In this document: piece by piece, positions 35,498 through 44,422 of the stretch
Layout of the letters: each line of letters opens with the position of its first letter
Numbering within the stretch: position 1 is the stretch's first letter
Origin: an uncultured Chitinophagaceae bacterium
Lineage (GTDB): Bacteria; Bacteroidota; Bacteroidia; Chitinophagales; Chitinophagaceae
Length of the DNA stretch: 64,000 nt
Direction: 5' to 3'
Assembly: GCA_937907395.1 (NCBI GenBank)
Contig: CALCII010000012.1
Span: 124,001-188,000, forward strand
Made by a program: the position numbers and the translations under genes
The notes under the pieces: model-generated
Seen by the model: only the letters and a program-made list of their open reading frames with translations
The model's database searches: none
Told to the model about the DNA's origin: nothing

Positions 35498-36981
35498 TGT
35501 GCTGCTTGTTTCATGTCTTTCTGAACCAGTTTGCTCACAATCTCAGCACTCTTAAAACACAGAGGGATTCCACCACCCGGATGAACACTGCCGCCGCAGA
35601 AATAAAGGCCTTTAATGGAAGACTGAAAATTGGGATGACGCAGAAAAGCCGCCATACGGTTATTACTGCTGGTACCATATAAAGCCCCAAGGTAAGAACC
35701 CGTACGGCTTTCAATTCTTACAGGATCGAGGTACTCTTCTACTTCGATCGCTGAAGCAACATCTGTTTGTAATAAACGTGATAATTTTTGCAAGACTTGC
35801 TCTTTCAACTTCAATCGAAATTGATCCCAATTCCCTGTAGTAGTTGCCGGTGCATTTAATAATACAAACCAGTTTTCTTTTCCTTCCGGTGCTTGCCCGA
35901 CTTCCATTTTGGAAGTGATATTCACATATACAGTTGGATCGTGATAGGGCTGCTTGTGTTTGAATATACTTTCAAATTCCTGCTTATAATTTTTACTAAA
36001 GAAAATATTATGTAAATCCAGTTCCTGAAAAGAGCGGTTCATTCCCCAGTAAAAAATCATTCCACTGCAACTACGTTCCTGCTTCAGCAAATGTTTTGCT
36101 TTATGATCGTCCTGCAACAACTGCTTATAGGTGAAATACACATCAGAATTACTAACCACCACATCTGCCAAACGGTTTTCATCATTCGCCACAACACCCT
36201 TCACTTGTCCGCCACTTTGTATAATATGCTGAACCGGTGTATTAAAATAAAACGTAACCCCTTTTTTCTTCGCCAGTTCAAATAAAGCATTGGTGATGCT
36301 GATCATTCCGCCTTTAGGATAATAGGTGCCCTCATTCAATTCCAAATGCGGAATCAAACTCATCATACCGGGTGTTTGATAAGGATTACTTCCGTTATAA
36401 GTTGCAAAGCGATTAAAAAGTTGTACTGCTTCTTCTGTTTTAAAGTGAGAGCGGTTGTGCTGATGTAAACTGGAAAACAAATGCGACCATCGTGCATGAG
36501 CCAATGCTTTGGGAACAGAGGGCTGCAGCCAGGTGGATCGTTTATGCAACGAATGATTGATGAAAATGGAGCCGATGTTATTATATAACTGCTCGCTTTT
36601 TGATAAATATTTTTTTAACGTGCCGGGTTGTTCTCCCAACTGTTGCAATTCCTGGTCAAACAGTTCGTGATTGGTCCAGGCGTTGACACGTTTACCGTTT
36701 TCATAAAAATAACGGCACGACAATGAAACCTGTTCGTATTGAAAATAATCTTCCAGCTTTTCGCCGGCATCATCAAATAATGCTTTCAGGTTTTGTGGTT
36801 GTGTGAACAGTGACGGACCGGCATCAAACCTGAATCCCTGTTTTTCAATCAATGAAAGTTTTCCGCCGGGGTAAGCATTGCGTTCATACACCGTAACTTC
36901 AAAGCCCTGAATGGCCAGTCGCACAGCAGCAGCCATACCGGCAATACCGCTACCAATAACAATGGCATTACGATGCTGCAT
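35494..36981 (-). CDS. crtD: Hydroxycarotenoid 3,4-desaturase (CrtD-like)
   Basis: A 495-residue FAD-dependent carotenoid desaturase. The dinucleotide motif is VIGSGIAGMAAAVRLA, followed by YPGGKLSLIEKQGFRFDAGP, and the C-terminal FCGGSVHPGGGIPLC is typical. It differs from the second desaturase in this operon (38379), and its overlap with cruF suggests that it acts after hydration: CrtD introduces the 3',4' double bond into a 1'-hydroxy end. Family members cannot be told apart with certainty by motif, so the crtD versus crtI assignment is by context and similarity to memory. Confidence 0.82.
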   Translation of the reverse strand: MQHRNAIVIGSGIAGMAAAVRLAIQGFEVTVYERNAYPGGKLSLIEKQGFRFDAGPSLFTQPQNLKALFDDAGEKLEDYFQYEQVSLSCRYFYENGKRVNAWTNHELFDQELQQLGEQPGTLKKYLSKSEQLYNNIGSIFINHSLHKRSTWLQPSVPKALAHARWSHLFSSLHQHNRSHFKTEEAVQLFNRFATYNGSNPYQTPGMMSLIPHLELNEGTYYPKGGMISITNALFELAKKKGVTFYFNTPVQHIIQSGGQVKGVVANDENRLADVVVSNSDVYFTYKQLLQDDHKAKHLLKQERSCSGMIFYWGMNRSFQELDLHNIFFSKNYKQEFESIFKHKQPYHDPTVYVNITSKMEVGQAPEGKENWFVLLNAPATTTGNWDQFRLKLKEQVLQKLSRLLQTDVASAIEVEEYLDPVRIESRTGSYLGALYGTSSNNRMAAFLRHPNFQSSIKGLYFCGGSVHPGGGIPLCFKSAEIVSKLVQKDMKQAAH

Positions 36982-37504
36982 GCAGAAAATTTGTTTGATG
37001 CATCCACTCTTTCACCAATGGAAATGCAATTTTAAACCAGGCCGTGTATTGATCGGGAAATTGTTCCAGCTCCTGTTCAATCACATCCATACTTTTATAG
37101 GAAACCGATGCCACTTCTTCGGGATTAAGATGTAAGTCATCATCAAAAACACCGATGAATACATGATCAAATTCATGTTCCGTGAGGCCATTATCAAACC
37201 CGGCTTTGTAGGTAAAATGAAAGGCTTTCTTAACGGGTGTAATAATACCCAGTTCTTCTCCCAGTCTGCGCAATGCTGCTTCTTCATTTGATTCGCCGGG
37301 AGCCGGGTGGCTGCAACAGGCATTGGTCCACAAGCCCGGGCTATGGTACTTGGATAGTGCCCGTTGCTGGAGCAACATATCTCCATTTTTGCTAAAGAGA
37401 AACACACTGAAAGCACGGTGCAATAAAGCCTTTTCATGGGCTTCCATTTTCTCCATCACACCAATAGGCTCATCCTGTTCGTTCACGAGTATTACTTCCT
37501 GCAT
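36968..37504 (-). CDS. idi: Isopentenyl-diphosphate delta-isomerase, type I
   Basis: A 178-residue Nudix-fold isomerase that interconverts IPP and DMAPP, supplying the C5 units for carotenoids. The active-site cysteine segment is LWTNACCSHPAPGE, followed by the Nudix-like EEAALRRLGEELGI and the catalytic glutamate region LTEHEFDHVFIG. Length matches the family. It overlaps crtD by 14 bp and follows crtB by 30 bp. Confidence 0.95.
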   Translation of the reverse strand: MQEVILVNEQDEPIGVMEKMEAHEKALLHRAFSVFLFSKNGDMLLQQRALSKYHSPGLWTNACCSHPAPGESNEEAALRRLGEELGIITPVKKAFHFTYKAGFDNGLTEHEFDHVFIGVFDDDLHLNPEEVASVSYKSMDVIEQELEQFPDQYTAWFKIAFPLVKEWMHQTNFLHAAS

Positions 37505-37534
37505 GCCCTAAAATTACAGTTCCTTTGAATGGAA

Positions 37535-38371
37535 CTACATAATATTTAAATGATTTCTTACACCGGCCCTTACAAGGATCATGGCTTTATGGAAATTGGG
37601 AATACGAATCCGTTCCTGCATGATATGTGCCGGTTTGAGTTGCTTTATTTTCTTAAAGAGGGATAAATAATATTTGTAAGCAACATATACCCCAAACTTT
37701 GCTTTGTTGGGAAGCAGTAAGATTCCCTGGTAAGCATGATCAAAATCTTTTTGAATATCGTCTTCAATCTGGCGTTTCTGGTAAGGAGTGAAATTGCTGA
37801 AATCCAATCCAGGGAAATAAGTACGGTCCAGCGATTGATAATCTGCCTTCACATCTCTTAAGAAATTCACCTTCTGAAAAGCAGCACCCAGCGATTGTGC
37901 ATAGGGCTTCAGTTTATGGTAGGTGATTACATCGCCATTTACAAAAACATAAAGGCACATCAATCCAACTACTTCTGCACTTCCATAAATGTATTCGTTG
38001 TAACCGGCGTGATTGTATTGCTTTTTATCCAGATCCATTTCCATGCTTTTGAAAAAAGCTTCAATCAGTTCATGGTCAATTTTAAATTGATTGACCGTTA
38101 ATTGAAAACTGTGGAGGATGGGGTTAAGGCTGATCTTTTCGTTGATAGCCTTGTAAGTTTCATTTTTAAAATTAGCTAACAGTGCTTCTTTATTATGCTC
38201 ATGAAATGTATCAACAATTTCATCGGCAAAGCGAACAAACCCATAGATATTGTAAATAGGTTGACGCAGCTCGGGATGCAGCAAACGTATCGCTGTTGAG
38301 AAAGAGGTGCTGTAGCGCTGCGTGGTGGAGCGACTGCATTCCTGGCTTACTTCATGAAAGAGATGCATCAT
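37535..38371 (-). CDS. crtB: Phytoene synthase
   Basis: A 278-residue squalene/phytoene synthase. It joins two geranylgeranyl diphosphates to phytoene. The two aspartate-rich motifs are present: VRFADEIVDTFHEH near residue 47 and NFLRDVKADYQSLDRTYFP near residue 165. SGST-like N-terminal TQRYSTSFSTAIRLL is also typical. It starts 7 bp after crtI. M2 is an alternative start. Confidence 0.94.
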   Translation of the reverse strand: MMHLFHEVSQECSRSTTQRYSTSFSTAIRLLHPELRQPIYNIYGFVRFADEIVDTFHEHNKEALLANFKNETYKAINEKISLNPILHSFQLTVNQFKIDHELIEAFFKSMEMDLDKKQYNHAGYNEYIYGSAEVVGLMCLYVFVNGDVITYHKLKPYAQSLGAAFQKVNFLRDVKADYQSLDRTYFPGLDFSNFTPYQKRQIEDDIQKDFDHAYQGILLLPNKAKFGVYVAYKYYLSLFKKIKQLKPAHIMQERIRIPNFHKAMILVRAGVRNHLNIM

Positions 38372-38378
38372 ATGCTAA

Positions 38379-39854
38379 CTATTTTCCTTTTATGAATTTG
38401 TTTACCTCTGTGGCTACCACTTCCCCACTGATCAAACTGGGGGGGACGCCGGGGCCGGGTACCGTGAGCTGACCTGTGTAAAACAAGTTGCTCAGCTTCT
38501 TGCTCCGGCACGATGGTTTTAAAACAGCTGTTTGCATCAAAGTGTTCGCTAAACCATACGCATTTCCTTTAAACGCATGATAATCCTCTTTAAAATCGCT
38601 TACCGAATAGGATTTCTGGTAAATGATATGATCCGTAACATTTTGACCTATGCGATGTTCAAACCTTGCCATCATTTCCTGAAAATATTCATCCCGTAAC
38701 TTTTCATCATCCCCATTCAATCCAGCGGCTACCGGTATCAGGAAAAAGAGATTATCACAACCTTCCGGTGCACCGGATAAATCTGTTGCTGTGGTGCGGC
38801 TCACATAAAACAACGGATCGGCAGGCCAGCGTGGGTTGGTATAAATTTCATGACCGTGGCGGCCAAAATCTGTATCAAAAAACAACGTATGGTGCAACAC
38901 ATTTTTCAGGCGTTTGTTTAATCCCACATAGTATAACAAACAGGAAGGCGCCATTACACGTTCGTCCCAGTATTTATCTGTATAGCTGCGGTATTGCTGC
39001 GGCAACAAGGCTGTTTCTGTATGTTGATAATCGGCACCACTGATGACAACATCGGCCATATGCTTAGTTGTTGCAGTTACCACACCTGTTACCTGGTTGT
39101 TTTCAATTTTGAGAGAAGTCACTTCCTGGTTAAATTCAAACTTCACTCCCAATTCTGTAGCCAGTTTGTGCATTCCTTCCACAATTTTATACATCCCCCC
39201 CACCGGGTACCAGGTACCCAGTTGAACATCGGCATAATTCATGAGCGTGTATAATGCGGGAATCTGTTGAGGCAAAGCCCCCAGGAATAACACAGGAAAC
39301 TCCATCAACTCACGTAATCGAGAATCTTTAAAATGCTTTCGTACATGATTGCTTACCGAATTAAAAACATCTAACCGGAAAATCCCTTTTGCCAGATCCA
39401 GGTCTATGAATTCGGAGAATGATTGTCCGGGCTTGAACACCAGTTTATTAATACCCACTTTGTATTTGTAGGCCGCTTCTTCCATAAACCGGTCGAGTTG
39501 AACACCACTGCCGGGCTCCAGTTTTTCAAACAATTGTTTTAGCGCATCATAATCCGCCGGGATATCCACCGCTTCTTCTTCAAAGTAAACACGATAAGAA
39601 GGATCGAGGCGTTGAATGGTGTAATAGTCTTTTACTTTTTTTCCAAACTGGTTGAAGTAACGTTCAAATATATCGGGCATCCAGTACCAGCTTGGGCCCA
39701 TATCAAATGTAAATCCATCCACCTCCATCTTACGGGCACGGCCACCCGGGATTGAATGTTTTTCCAATACCGTTACATCCCAGCCATCACGGGCCAGGAA
39801 AGAGGCTGCCGCCAATCCGGCAAAACCACTTCCAATAACAATTGCTTTCTGCAC
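38379..39854 (-). CDS. crtI: Phytoene desaturase
   Basis: A 491-residue FAD-dependent desaturase that converts phytoene to lycopene. FAD motif: VIGSGFAGLAAASFLARDGW, then SIPGGRARKMEVDGFTFDMG and WYPVGGMYKIVEGM. The C-terminal LFYTGQLTVPGPGVPPSLIS is the CrtI signature. Its GTG start lies 14 bp after the sigma factor stop, and crtB follows in the usual crtI-crtB pair. Confidence 0.94.
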   Translation of the reverse strand: MQKAIVIGSGFAGLAAASFLARDGWDVTVLEKHSIPGGRARKMEVDGFTFDMGPSWYWMPDIFERYFNQFGKKVKDYYTIQRLDPSYRVYFEEEAVDIPADYDALKQLFEKLEPGSGVQLDRFMEEAAYKYKVGINKLVFKPGQSFSEFIDLDLAKGIFRLDVFNSVSNHVRKHFKDSRLRELMEFPVLFLGALPQQIPALYTLMNYADVQLGTWYPVGGMYKIVEGMHKLATELGVKFEFNQEVTSLKIENNQVTGVVTATTKHMADVVISGADYQHTETALLPQQYRSYTDKYWDERVMAPSCLLYYVGLNKRLKNVLHHTLFFDTDFGRHGHEIYTNPRWPADPLFYVSRTTATDLSGAPEGCDNLFFLIPVAAGLNGDDEKLRDEYFQEMMARFEHRIGQNVTDHIIYQKSYSVSDFKEDYHAFKGNAYGLANTLMQTAVLKPSCRSKKLSNLFYTGQLTVPGPGVPPSLISGEVVATEVNKFIKGK

Positions 39855-39868
39855 TATGGGTAATGAGT

Positions 39869-40369
39869 TTAGTTTCGGCTGATTTGTTCTTTCAGCAATT
39901 TACGGGCAAAGTGAATGCGGCTTTTGATCGTACCCAGAGGTTCGTTCAGGATTTCTGCAATTTCATGGTATTTAAATCCTTCGAAATACAGCACGAAAGG
40001 ATTCTTGAAAATTTCGGGAAGATTGTAAATAGCCGTCTGAATTTCCTTCATCTTCAGATTTGTTTCGGCCCCGTTTGCCACTGTCACCTGTTGATAGTTG
40101 AGCAGGAAATCGTTGGGCGTGGAATCGAAGATGGTATTCTGTTTCTGGCGGCGACGGTAATTATTGATAAAAATATTACGCATGATGGTGTACAACCAGG
40201 CTTTAATGTTGGTGCCCACATTATACTTTTCCCTGTTGGCAATTGCCCTGTACAAGGTTTCCTGCAACAGATCCTTCGCCGTTTCATTGTCACGTGTAAG
40301 CGTAAACGCAAATGGCTTCAGAAAATCTGTATTATGAACCAGCATTTCATTGAATTCAACGTTGGACAT
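39869..40369 (-). CDS. ECF-type RNA polymerase sigma factor heading the carotenoid operon
   Basis: A 166-residue sigma-70-family factor with only regions 2 and 4. Region 2 includes DNETAKDLLQETLYRAI and IKAWLYTIMRNIFINNYRR. Region 4 includes LPEIFKNPFVLYFEGFKYHEIAEIL and GTIKSRIHFARKLLK. I start at ATG 40369; the longer frame begins at a TTG in the promoter. It sits 14 bp before crtI, so it is co-transcribed with the carotenoid genes. No anti-sigma gene lies beside it. Control by the neighbouring MerR/B12 protein is the obvious model, by analogy with LitR/LitS of Streptomyces. Confidence 0.9.
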   Translation of the reverse strand: MSNVEFNEMLVHNTDFLKPFAFTLTRDNETAKDLLQETLYRAIANREKYNVGTNIKAWLYTIMRNIFINNYRRRQKQNTIFDSTPNDFLLNYQQVTVANGAETNLKMKEIQTAIYNLPEIFKNPFVLYFEGFKYHEIAEILNEPLGTIKSRIHFARKLLKEQISRN

Positions 40370-40395
40370 AGCGTAATGTTTAATTTTTATAATTT

Positions 40396-40471
40396 CAAAA
40401 CTAAACAAAATTGTCCGAAACCGCCAACTTTTTTGTTTAATATTTTTGTAAAAAAAATAAACATTTTAAAC
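40396..40471 (-). promoter_or_regulatory. Promoter and possible operator of the sigma-crt operon
   Basis: On the minus strand a TAGTTTTG box (40396-40403) matches TAnnTTTG, 27 bp before the sigma ATG. Upstream is an AT-rich segment with an inverted repeat GTTTAA (40435-40440) and TTAAAC (40466-40471), a possible binding site for the MerR regulator. The box is a direct match; the operator is a guess. Confidence 0.45.
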
Positions 40472-40482
40472 CCTCAGGCTAT

Positions 40483-40510
40483 AAAAAATCCCCCGGGGAC
40501 GCCGGGGGAT
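40483..40510 (-). terminator. Terminator of the MerR/B12 regulator gene
   Basis: A 9-bp GC-rich perfect stem (ATCCCCCGG/CCGGGGGAT) with a 5-base loop, followed on the minus strand by six Ts, 25 bp after the regulator stop. It insulates the regulator from the sigma-crt operon. Confidence 0.9.
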
Positions 40511-40534
40511 ACCTATCAGTTATATGCCTTTTTT

Positions 40535-41419
40535 TTACTTCAGCTGACCCAGAAATTCGCTTACTTCCTGCAGGGATTTGAGGAAGCGGATATTGCCTCC
40601 GGGGACTTTCTTTTCGAAGGTATTGGTGAGCAATCCGGAGATAAGCACCGGCGTTCCTTCAAACTTTTTGCGCATGTGAGACAGGAATTTTTCAAAATTG
40701 AACTCCTTCATCACAGTTGTAAGATGAGTATAGATATAGTCTGGTTTTTTCAGACTCACCACAAATTCCAGGTCTGACAGAGGCACATTGGCACCCAGGT
40801 AAATGGTTTTCACCCCCCTGCTTTTCAGGAGATAATGCAGGAATAAAAGTCCGAGTTCGTGATGTTCATTCTCGGGCAGGAACAATATTACCCTCGACTG
40901 AAGATCCAGTGGTGTTACAATATTTTCAATTCCCACAATGATCTTTTGCCGAACGATATTGGTGATGAGGTGCTCCTGTGCCGGGTTGATATGATCCGTG
41001 AGCCACAGAATACCAATCCGCTCCAGGAACGGGAATATGATATAGGTAATTGCCTTTTCAATCCCCCGGGCCAGAATATATTGATCCAGCACTTTTTCAA
41101 AGGATTCAATATCCATATCCACCATCAGCTGGATCAGTTCATTTACAATTCGTTCCTGCTGGGCCTGTGTTCCGTTAAGGGTTAAAATTTTCTCCCGCAG
41201 TTCTTCATTGTTCATGCGGTTAATATGAGAAATCTTGTACCCGTATTTGTTGAGCAGTGAAATGTTCAACAGCGTTTTCAGCTCCTCACTGCTGTAATAG
41301 CGTATGTTAGTGGCTGTTCGCTGAGGCTTCAGAAAAGTGTACCTCTGCTCCCATATCCGTATGGTATGGGCTTTGATCCCACTCAGATTTTCAAGGTCTT
41401 TGATGGTAAACTTATTCAT
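40535..41419 (-). CDS. MerR-family regulator with cobalamin-binding domain (CarH/LitR type)
   Basis: A 294-residue putative B12 photoreceptor. Residues 1-75 are a MerR HTH (LSGIKAHTIRIWEQRYTFLKP). Residues 90-170 form the helical cap with W139, E149 and H150 (WLTDHINPAQEH), the same W-x9-E-H spacing as W131/E141/H142 of Thermus CarH. Residues 175-294 are the Rossmann-like B12 domain with H187 in ENEHHELG, matching the lower axial ligand H177. CarH binds DNA as a tetramer in the dark with adenosylcobalamin and falls off in light, switching on carotenoid genes. It is adjacent to the sigma-crt operon. Light sensing is inferred from these residues. Confidence 0.9.
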   Translation of the reverse strand: MNKFTIKDLENLSGIKAHTIRIWEQRYTFLKPQRTATNIRYYSSEELKTLLNISLLNKYGYKISHINRMNNEELREKILTLNGTQAQQERIVNELIQLMVDMDIESFEKVLDQYILARGIEKAITYIIFPFLERIGILWLTDHINPAQEHLITNIVRQKIIVGIENIVTPLDLQSRVILFLPENEHHELGLLFLHYLLKSRGVKTIYLGANVPLSDLEFVVSLKKPDYIYTHLTTVMKEFNFEKFLSHMRKKFEGTPVLISGLLTNTFEKKVPGGNIRFLKSLQEVSEFLGQLK

Positions 41420-41492
41420 GATGATAAACTACAATCCGTAGCGAAAAAGGTTCTGTTATCAAAAAAAATACCGTTTTTAATAGCTCTCTTTA

Positions 41493-41525
41493 CCAAAAAA
41501 GCGACCCTTTGGAGCCGCTGCAATT
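41493..41525 (-). terminator. Possible terminator of the polysaccharide operon
   Basis: On the minus strand an imperfect stem (AGCGGCTCC/GGTCGCT with a mismatch) is followed by six Ts, 22 bp after the last glycosyltransferase. The stem is weak. Confidence 0.45.
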
Positions 41526-41547
41526 TATAAAATCTGATAAAAATCAA

Positions 41548-42741
41548 TTAATGTAGGCCTGCCTTCTTCCTGTAAACAGCCGCTAATTCCTGTGCCTGTT
41601 TGGATACCGACAGGTTTGCTTCGGCATATTGTTCGCCAGCCCGGCCCATTTCGTTTCTCAACTCAGGATTACGTATGAGCAATAAAACTCTTTGGACCAT
41701 ATCGGCTAAGGAGTCGCAAACGAAGCCGGCGCCGGATTTTGAAAACAGTTCAGTAATACCTCCCACATTAGTAGCCACAACCGGTCGGCCAACCGACATT
41801 GCTTCGAGTATTGAAACCGGCGTTCCTTCATTTAAAGAGGTAAGCACCACCATATCCAAGCCCGCCAGCACCACATCAATATCTGTACGCCAGGATGTAA
41901 AAGTTACAGTTGCTTTGTGGTTGTTTTTGTCTTCTGTAAAAGAAATCTGTTTAGTATTCAGCAATTCTTTCAGGTACTTTTTCTCTTCTCCATCTCCAAT
42001 AATAAAAAAACGGAGCGGAATGTTGGTTTCTTCTTTCAACAGAGCTTCCACCAGTTCAATAAACAAACGATGTTGCTTGATGGGAACCAACCTGCCAATG
42101 ATGCCAATGGCCAACTCCTGGTTGCCAAGTTGAAATTCATTTCGGAAAGCCGACCTGTGTTGCTCCCGATTCAACTGCAGCTGATGGCTGTCAATTCCGA
42201 GTTTATTGAGCGCCACTTTTTCTGAAGTGGCAATTTTATAAACGGCTGTCAACTCCTGTTTCAATTTTTCATTGATCGCAATAAGAGCGGTAGAAATACC
42301 TGCCAGTTTTCTTTCAAGTTGTATTATCAAAGAAGAGATGAATGAATTAAAATAGGAGTGAAATACATGCCCGTGGTAGGTATGCACTATAACGGGCACT
42401 TTCAATTGACGGGCAGCCAATCTCCCCAACACACCGGGCTTTGAACCGTGTGTATGTATAATCTGTGGTTGAAATTCTTTTATGATGTGGCGCAAACGAA
42501 GGTATGCCGATACATCCTGAGTGGGTAACACAGCCCGTTTGAAGGAACGGATGATTTCCACCCGGAAACCTTTGTATCGATCCAGCAGAAAGGAAGCCGA
42601 TTGTTCATCGGGCAAGGGTTCTCCTGCCACCAATAAAATATCAAACTCATTACTGAGCAATGATGCCAATGCCAAAGTATTGGATGCCGGTCCGCCGATA
42701 GCCAGCCGGTTTAAAATGATTAATAACCTTGGTTTGGGCAA
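41548..42741 (-). CDS. GT4-family glycosyltransferase
   Basis: A 397-residue GT-B retaining enzyme. N-terminal LIILNRLAIGGPASNTLALA binds the acceptor; the C-terminal nucleotide-sugar site is EGTPVSILEAMSVGRPVVATN (E-x7-E). HTHGSKPGVLGRLAARQL is typical of the EpsF/WbpH-like branch. TTG start, 1 bp after the CpsB-like gene. It is the last gene of the polysaccharide locus. Sugar and acceptor unknown. Confidence 0.87.
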   Translation of the reverse strand: MPKPRLLIILNRLAIGGPASNTLALASLLSNEFDILLVAGEPLPDEQSASFLLDRYKGFRVEIIRSFKRAVLPTQDVSAYLRLRHIIKEFQPQIIHTHGSKPGVLGRLAARQLKVPVIVHTYHGHVFHSYFNSFISSLIIQLERKLAGISTALIAINEKLKQELTAVYKIATSEKVALNKLGIDSHQLQLNREQHRSAFRNEFQLGNQELAIGIIGRLVPIKQHRLFIELVEALLKEETNIPLRFFIIGDGEEKKYLKELLNTKQISFTEDKNNHKATVTFTSWRTDIDVVLAGLDMVVLTSLNEGTPVSILEAMSVGRPVVATNVGGITELFSKSGAGFVCDSLADMVQRVLLLIRNPELRNEMGRAGEQYAEANLSVSKQAQELAAVYRKKAGLH

Positions 42742-42742
42742 T

Positions 42743-43486
42743 TTAAAGTGTAGCGTTTAAAATGGAGGCGTCCTTACAAATGGAGTTCACTTCTTTGAGG
42801 AGAGAAGGTGTTTGCATGGCGTCGAGATGACGCTGGTGGTGAAGATCGGTACCAATAAGATCCACCAATCCTTCACTAACTAAAAAACGGGCAGCTTCCT
42901 GAACAGACTTACCATAGTATCCAAGCAGGGATAAAAGGTTTACCTGTAACATGCAGCCCTGATCTTTAAAGCGGGTATATGTTTCTTTTTTGTGGTGATA
43001 ATAGCTGTAACGTTCCGGATGCGCCAACACCGGCTGGTATCCGTTTGTGATTAATGCAAACAACACATGGTTAAGATCCTGTGGCGGTGCAATAAACGAT
43101 ACTTCCACCAATACCCAGTTGTTGTGAATGGTAAGAAACTGTTCTCCCTTTTCCACACGCTCCAGGAACATATCGTCAATAAAATATTCGGCAGCCGCTT
43201 TCACCTCTATATCAATTCCTTCTTCTTTCAACCGCTGATTGAGCAACGCAGCAGCCTGCTGAATGGATTCCTTTGTATTGGGATACAGATCCGGATAAAT
43301 ATGTGGTGTGGCTATAAATTTCTCATACCCCAGCTTCATCAATTCTTTCACCAGGTGTACCGATGTATCCACATCCGGCGAACCATCATCAATACCGGGT
43401 AGGATATGCGAGTGCATATCTGTTTTGAGGCAACTGTAATTACCGTCAAATAAGTCTTCTTTCTTTTTCTTAAATAATCCGAACAT
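42743..43486 (-). CDS. CpsB/YwqE-type PHP tyrosine phosphatase
   Basis: A 247-residue metal-dependent PHP-fold phosphatase. Metal ligands are in HSHILPGIDDGSPD, ATPHIYPD, LAHPERY and IGTDLHHQRH. Such enzymes dephosphorylate the tyrosine kinase that controls chain length in capsule or exopolysaccharide export. The kinase (Wzc-like) is not in this window. It lies between fcl and a glycosyltransferase. Confidence 0.88.
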   Translation of the reverse strand: MFGLFKKKKEDLFDGNYSCLKTDMHSHILPGIDDGSPDVDTSVHLVKELMKLGYEKFIATPHIYPDLYPNTKESIQQAAALLNQRLKEEGIDIEVKAAAEYFIDDMFLERVEKGEQFLTIHNNWVLVEVSFIAPPQDLNHVLFALITNGYQPVLAHPERYSYYHHKKETYTRFKDQGCMLQVNLLSLLGYYGKSVQEAARFLVSEGLVDLIGTDLHHQRHLDAMQTPSLLKEVNSICKDASILNATL

Positions 43487-43491
43487 GAAAA

Positions 43492-44421
43492 TTAAAAAGG
43501 CATGTTTTTCACTTCTTCGTACACTTTTCTGATTCCATCTTCCAGACTGGTTTTTGCTTTCCAGCCCATGTTATGAATTTTGGAACAGTCGAGCAGTTTA
43601 CGTGGTGTGCCATCAGGTTTAGAACTATCAAATACAAGTTCACCTTCGTATGCTGTAATTTTTTTAATCAACTCTGCCAGTTCACGAATCGTTACATCTT
43701 CCCCCACACCCACATTCACCCAACCGGGCTCATTCACATCATGCATGAGGTAAAAACAGGCATCGGCCAGGTCATCTACATATAAAAATTCACGGCGTGG
43801 GTTACCACTTCCCCATATTTCAACCTGTGGCTGTGCTGTACGTTTCGCCACAATCATTTTCCGTAACAAAGCCGGCAATACATGAGAGTTCTGCAAGTCA
43901 TAATTATCATTAGGACCATACAAATTAGTAGGCATTGCCGAAATAAAATTACTTCCGTACTGGCTTCTGTAAGCATCGCACATTTTTAACCCGGCAATTT
44001 TTGCAATAGCATAAGGCTCATTTGTTGGCTCCAGTGTTCCTGTAAGCAAGTAGTCCTCTTTGATAGGTTGCTCTGCAAACTTTGGATAAATGCAGGAAGA
44101 ACCAAGAAACAAAAGCTTGGTTACCTGGTGTACATGTGCTGCATGAATGATATTGTTTTGAATCATGAGATTGTCGTACAGGAATTCTCCCCTGTACGTG
44201 TTATTCGCAACAATACCTCCCACTTTAGCTGCAGCCAGAAAAACATATTCCGGCTTTTCTGTTGCAAAAAAATGATCCACTGCCTGCTGGTTTCTTAAAT
44301 CCAGTTCGGCAGAAGTACGAACCACTATGTTTTCAAACCCTTCTTTTTTAAGTTTTCGTACAATAGCAGAGCCTACCATTCCCCTGTGCCCTGCCACATA
44401 TATTTTTGATTGACTGTTCAT
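43492..44421 (-). CDS. fcl: GDP-L-fucose synthase
   Basis: A 309-residue SDR epimerase-reductase that turns GDP-4-keto-6-deoxy-mannose into GDP-L-fucose using NADPH. N-terminal VAGHRGMVGSAIVRKL; catalytic Y-x3-K in EPYAIAKIAGLKMC; AAKVGGIVANNTY and FLGSSCIYPKFA are family-specific. Length matches (about 310). It starts 1 bp after gmd, the preceding enzyme in the pathway. Confidence 0.96.
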   Translation of the reverse strand: MNSQSKIYVAGHRGMVGSAIVRKLKKEGFENIVVRTSAELDLRNQQAVDHFFATEKPEYVFLAAAKVGGIVANNTYRGEFLYDNLMIQNNIIHAAHVHQVTKLLFLGSSCIYPKFAEQPIKEDYLLTGTLEPTNEPYAIAKIAGLKMCDAYRSQYGSNFISAMPTNLYGPNDNYDLQNSHVLPALLRKMIVAKRTAQPQVEIWGSGNPRREFLYVDDLADACFYLMHDVNEPGWVNVGVGEDVTIRELAELIKKITAYEGELVFDSSKPDGTPRKLLDCSKIHNMGWKAKTSLEDGIRKVYEEVKNMPF

Positions 44422-44422
44422 T

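Noticed and set aside
39842..40777. A 311-codon open frame on the plus strand
   Set aside because: It runs antisense through the sigma factor, its promoter, a strong terminator hairpin and the B12 regulator. The protein has no recognisable domain and the opposite-strand genes are clear.
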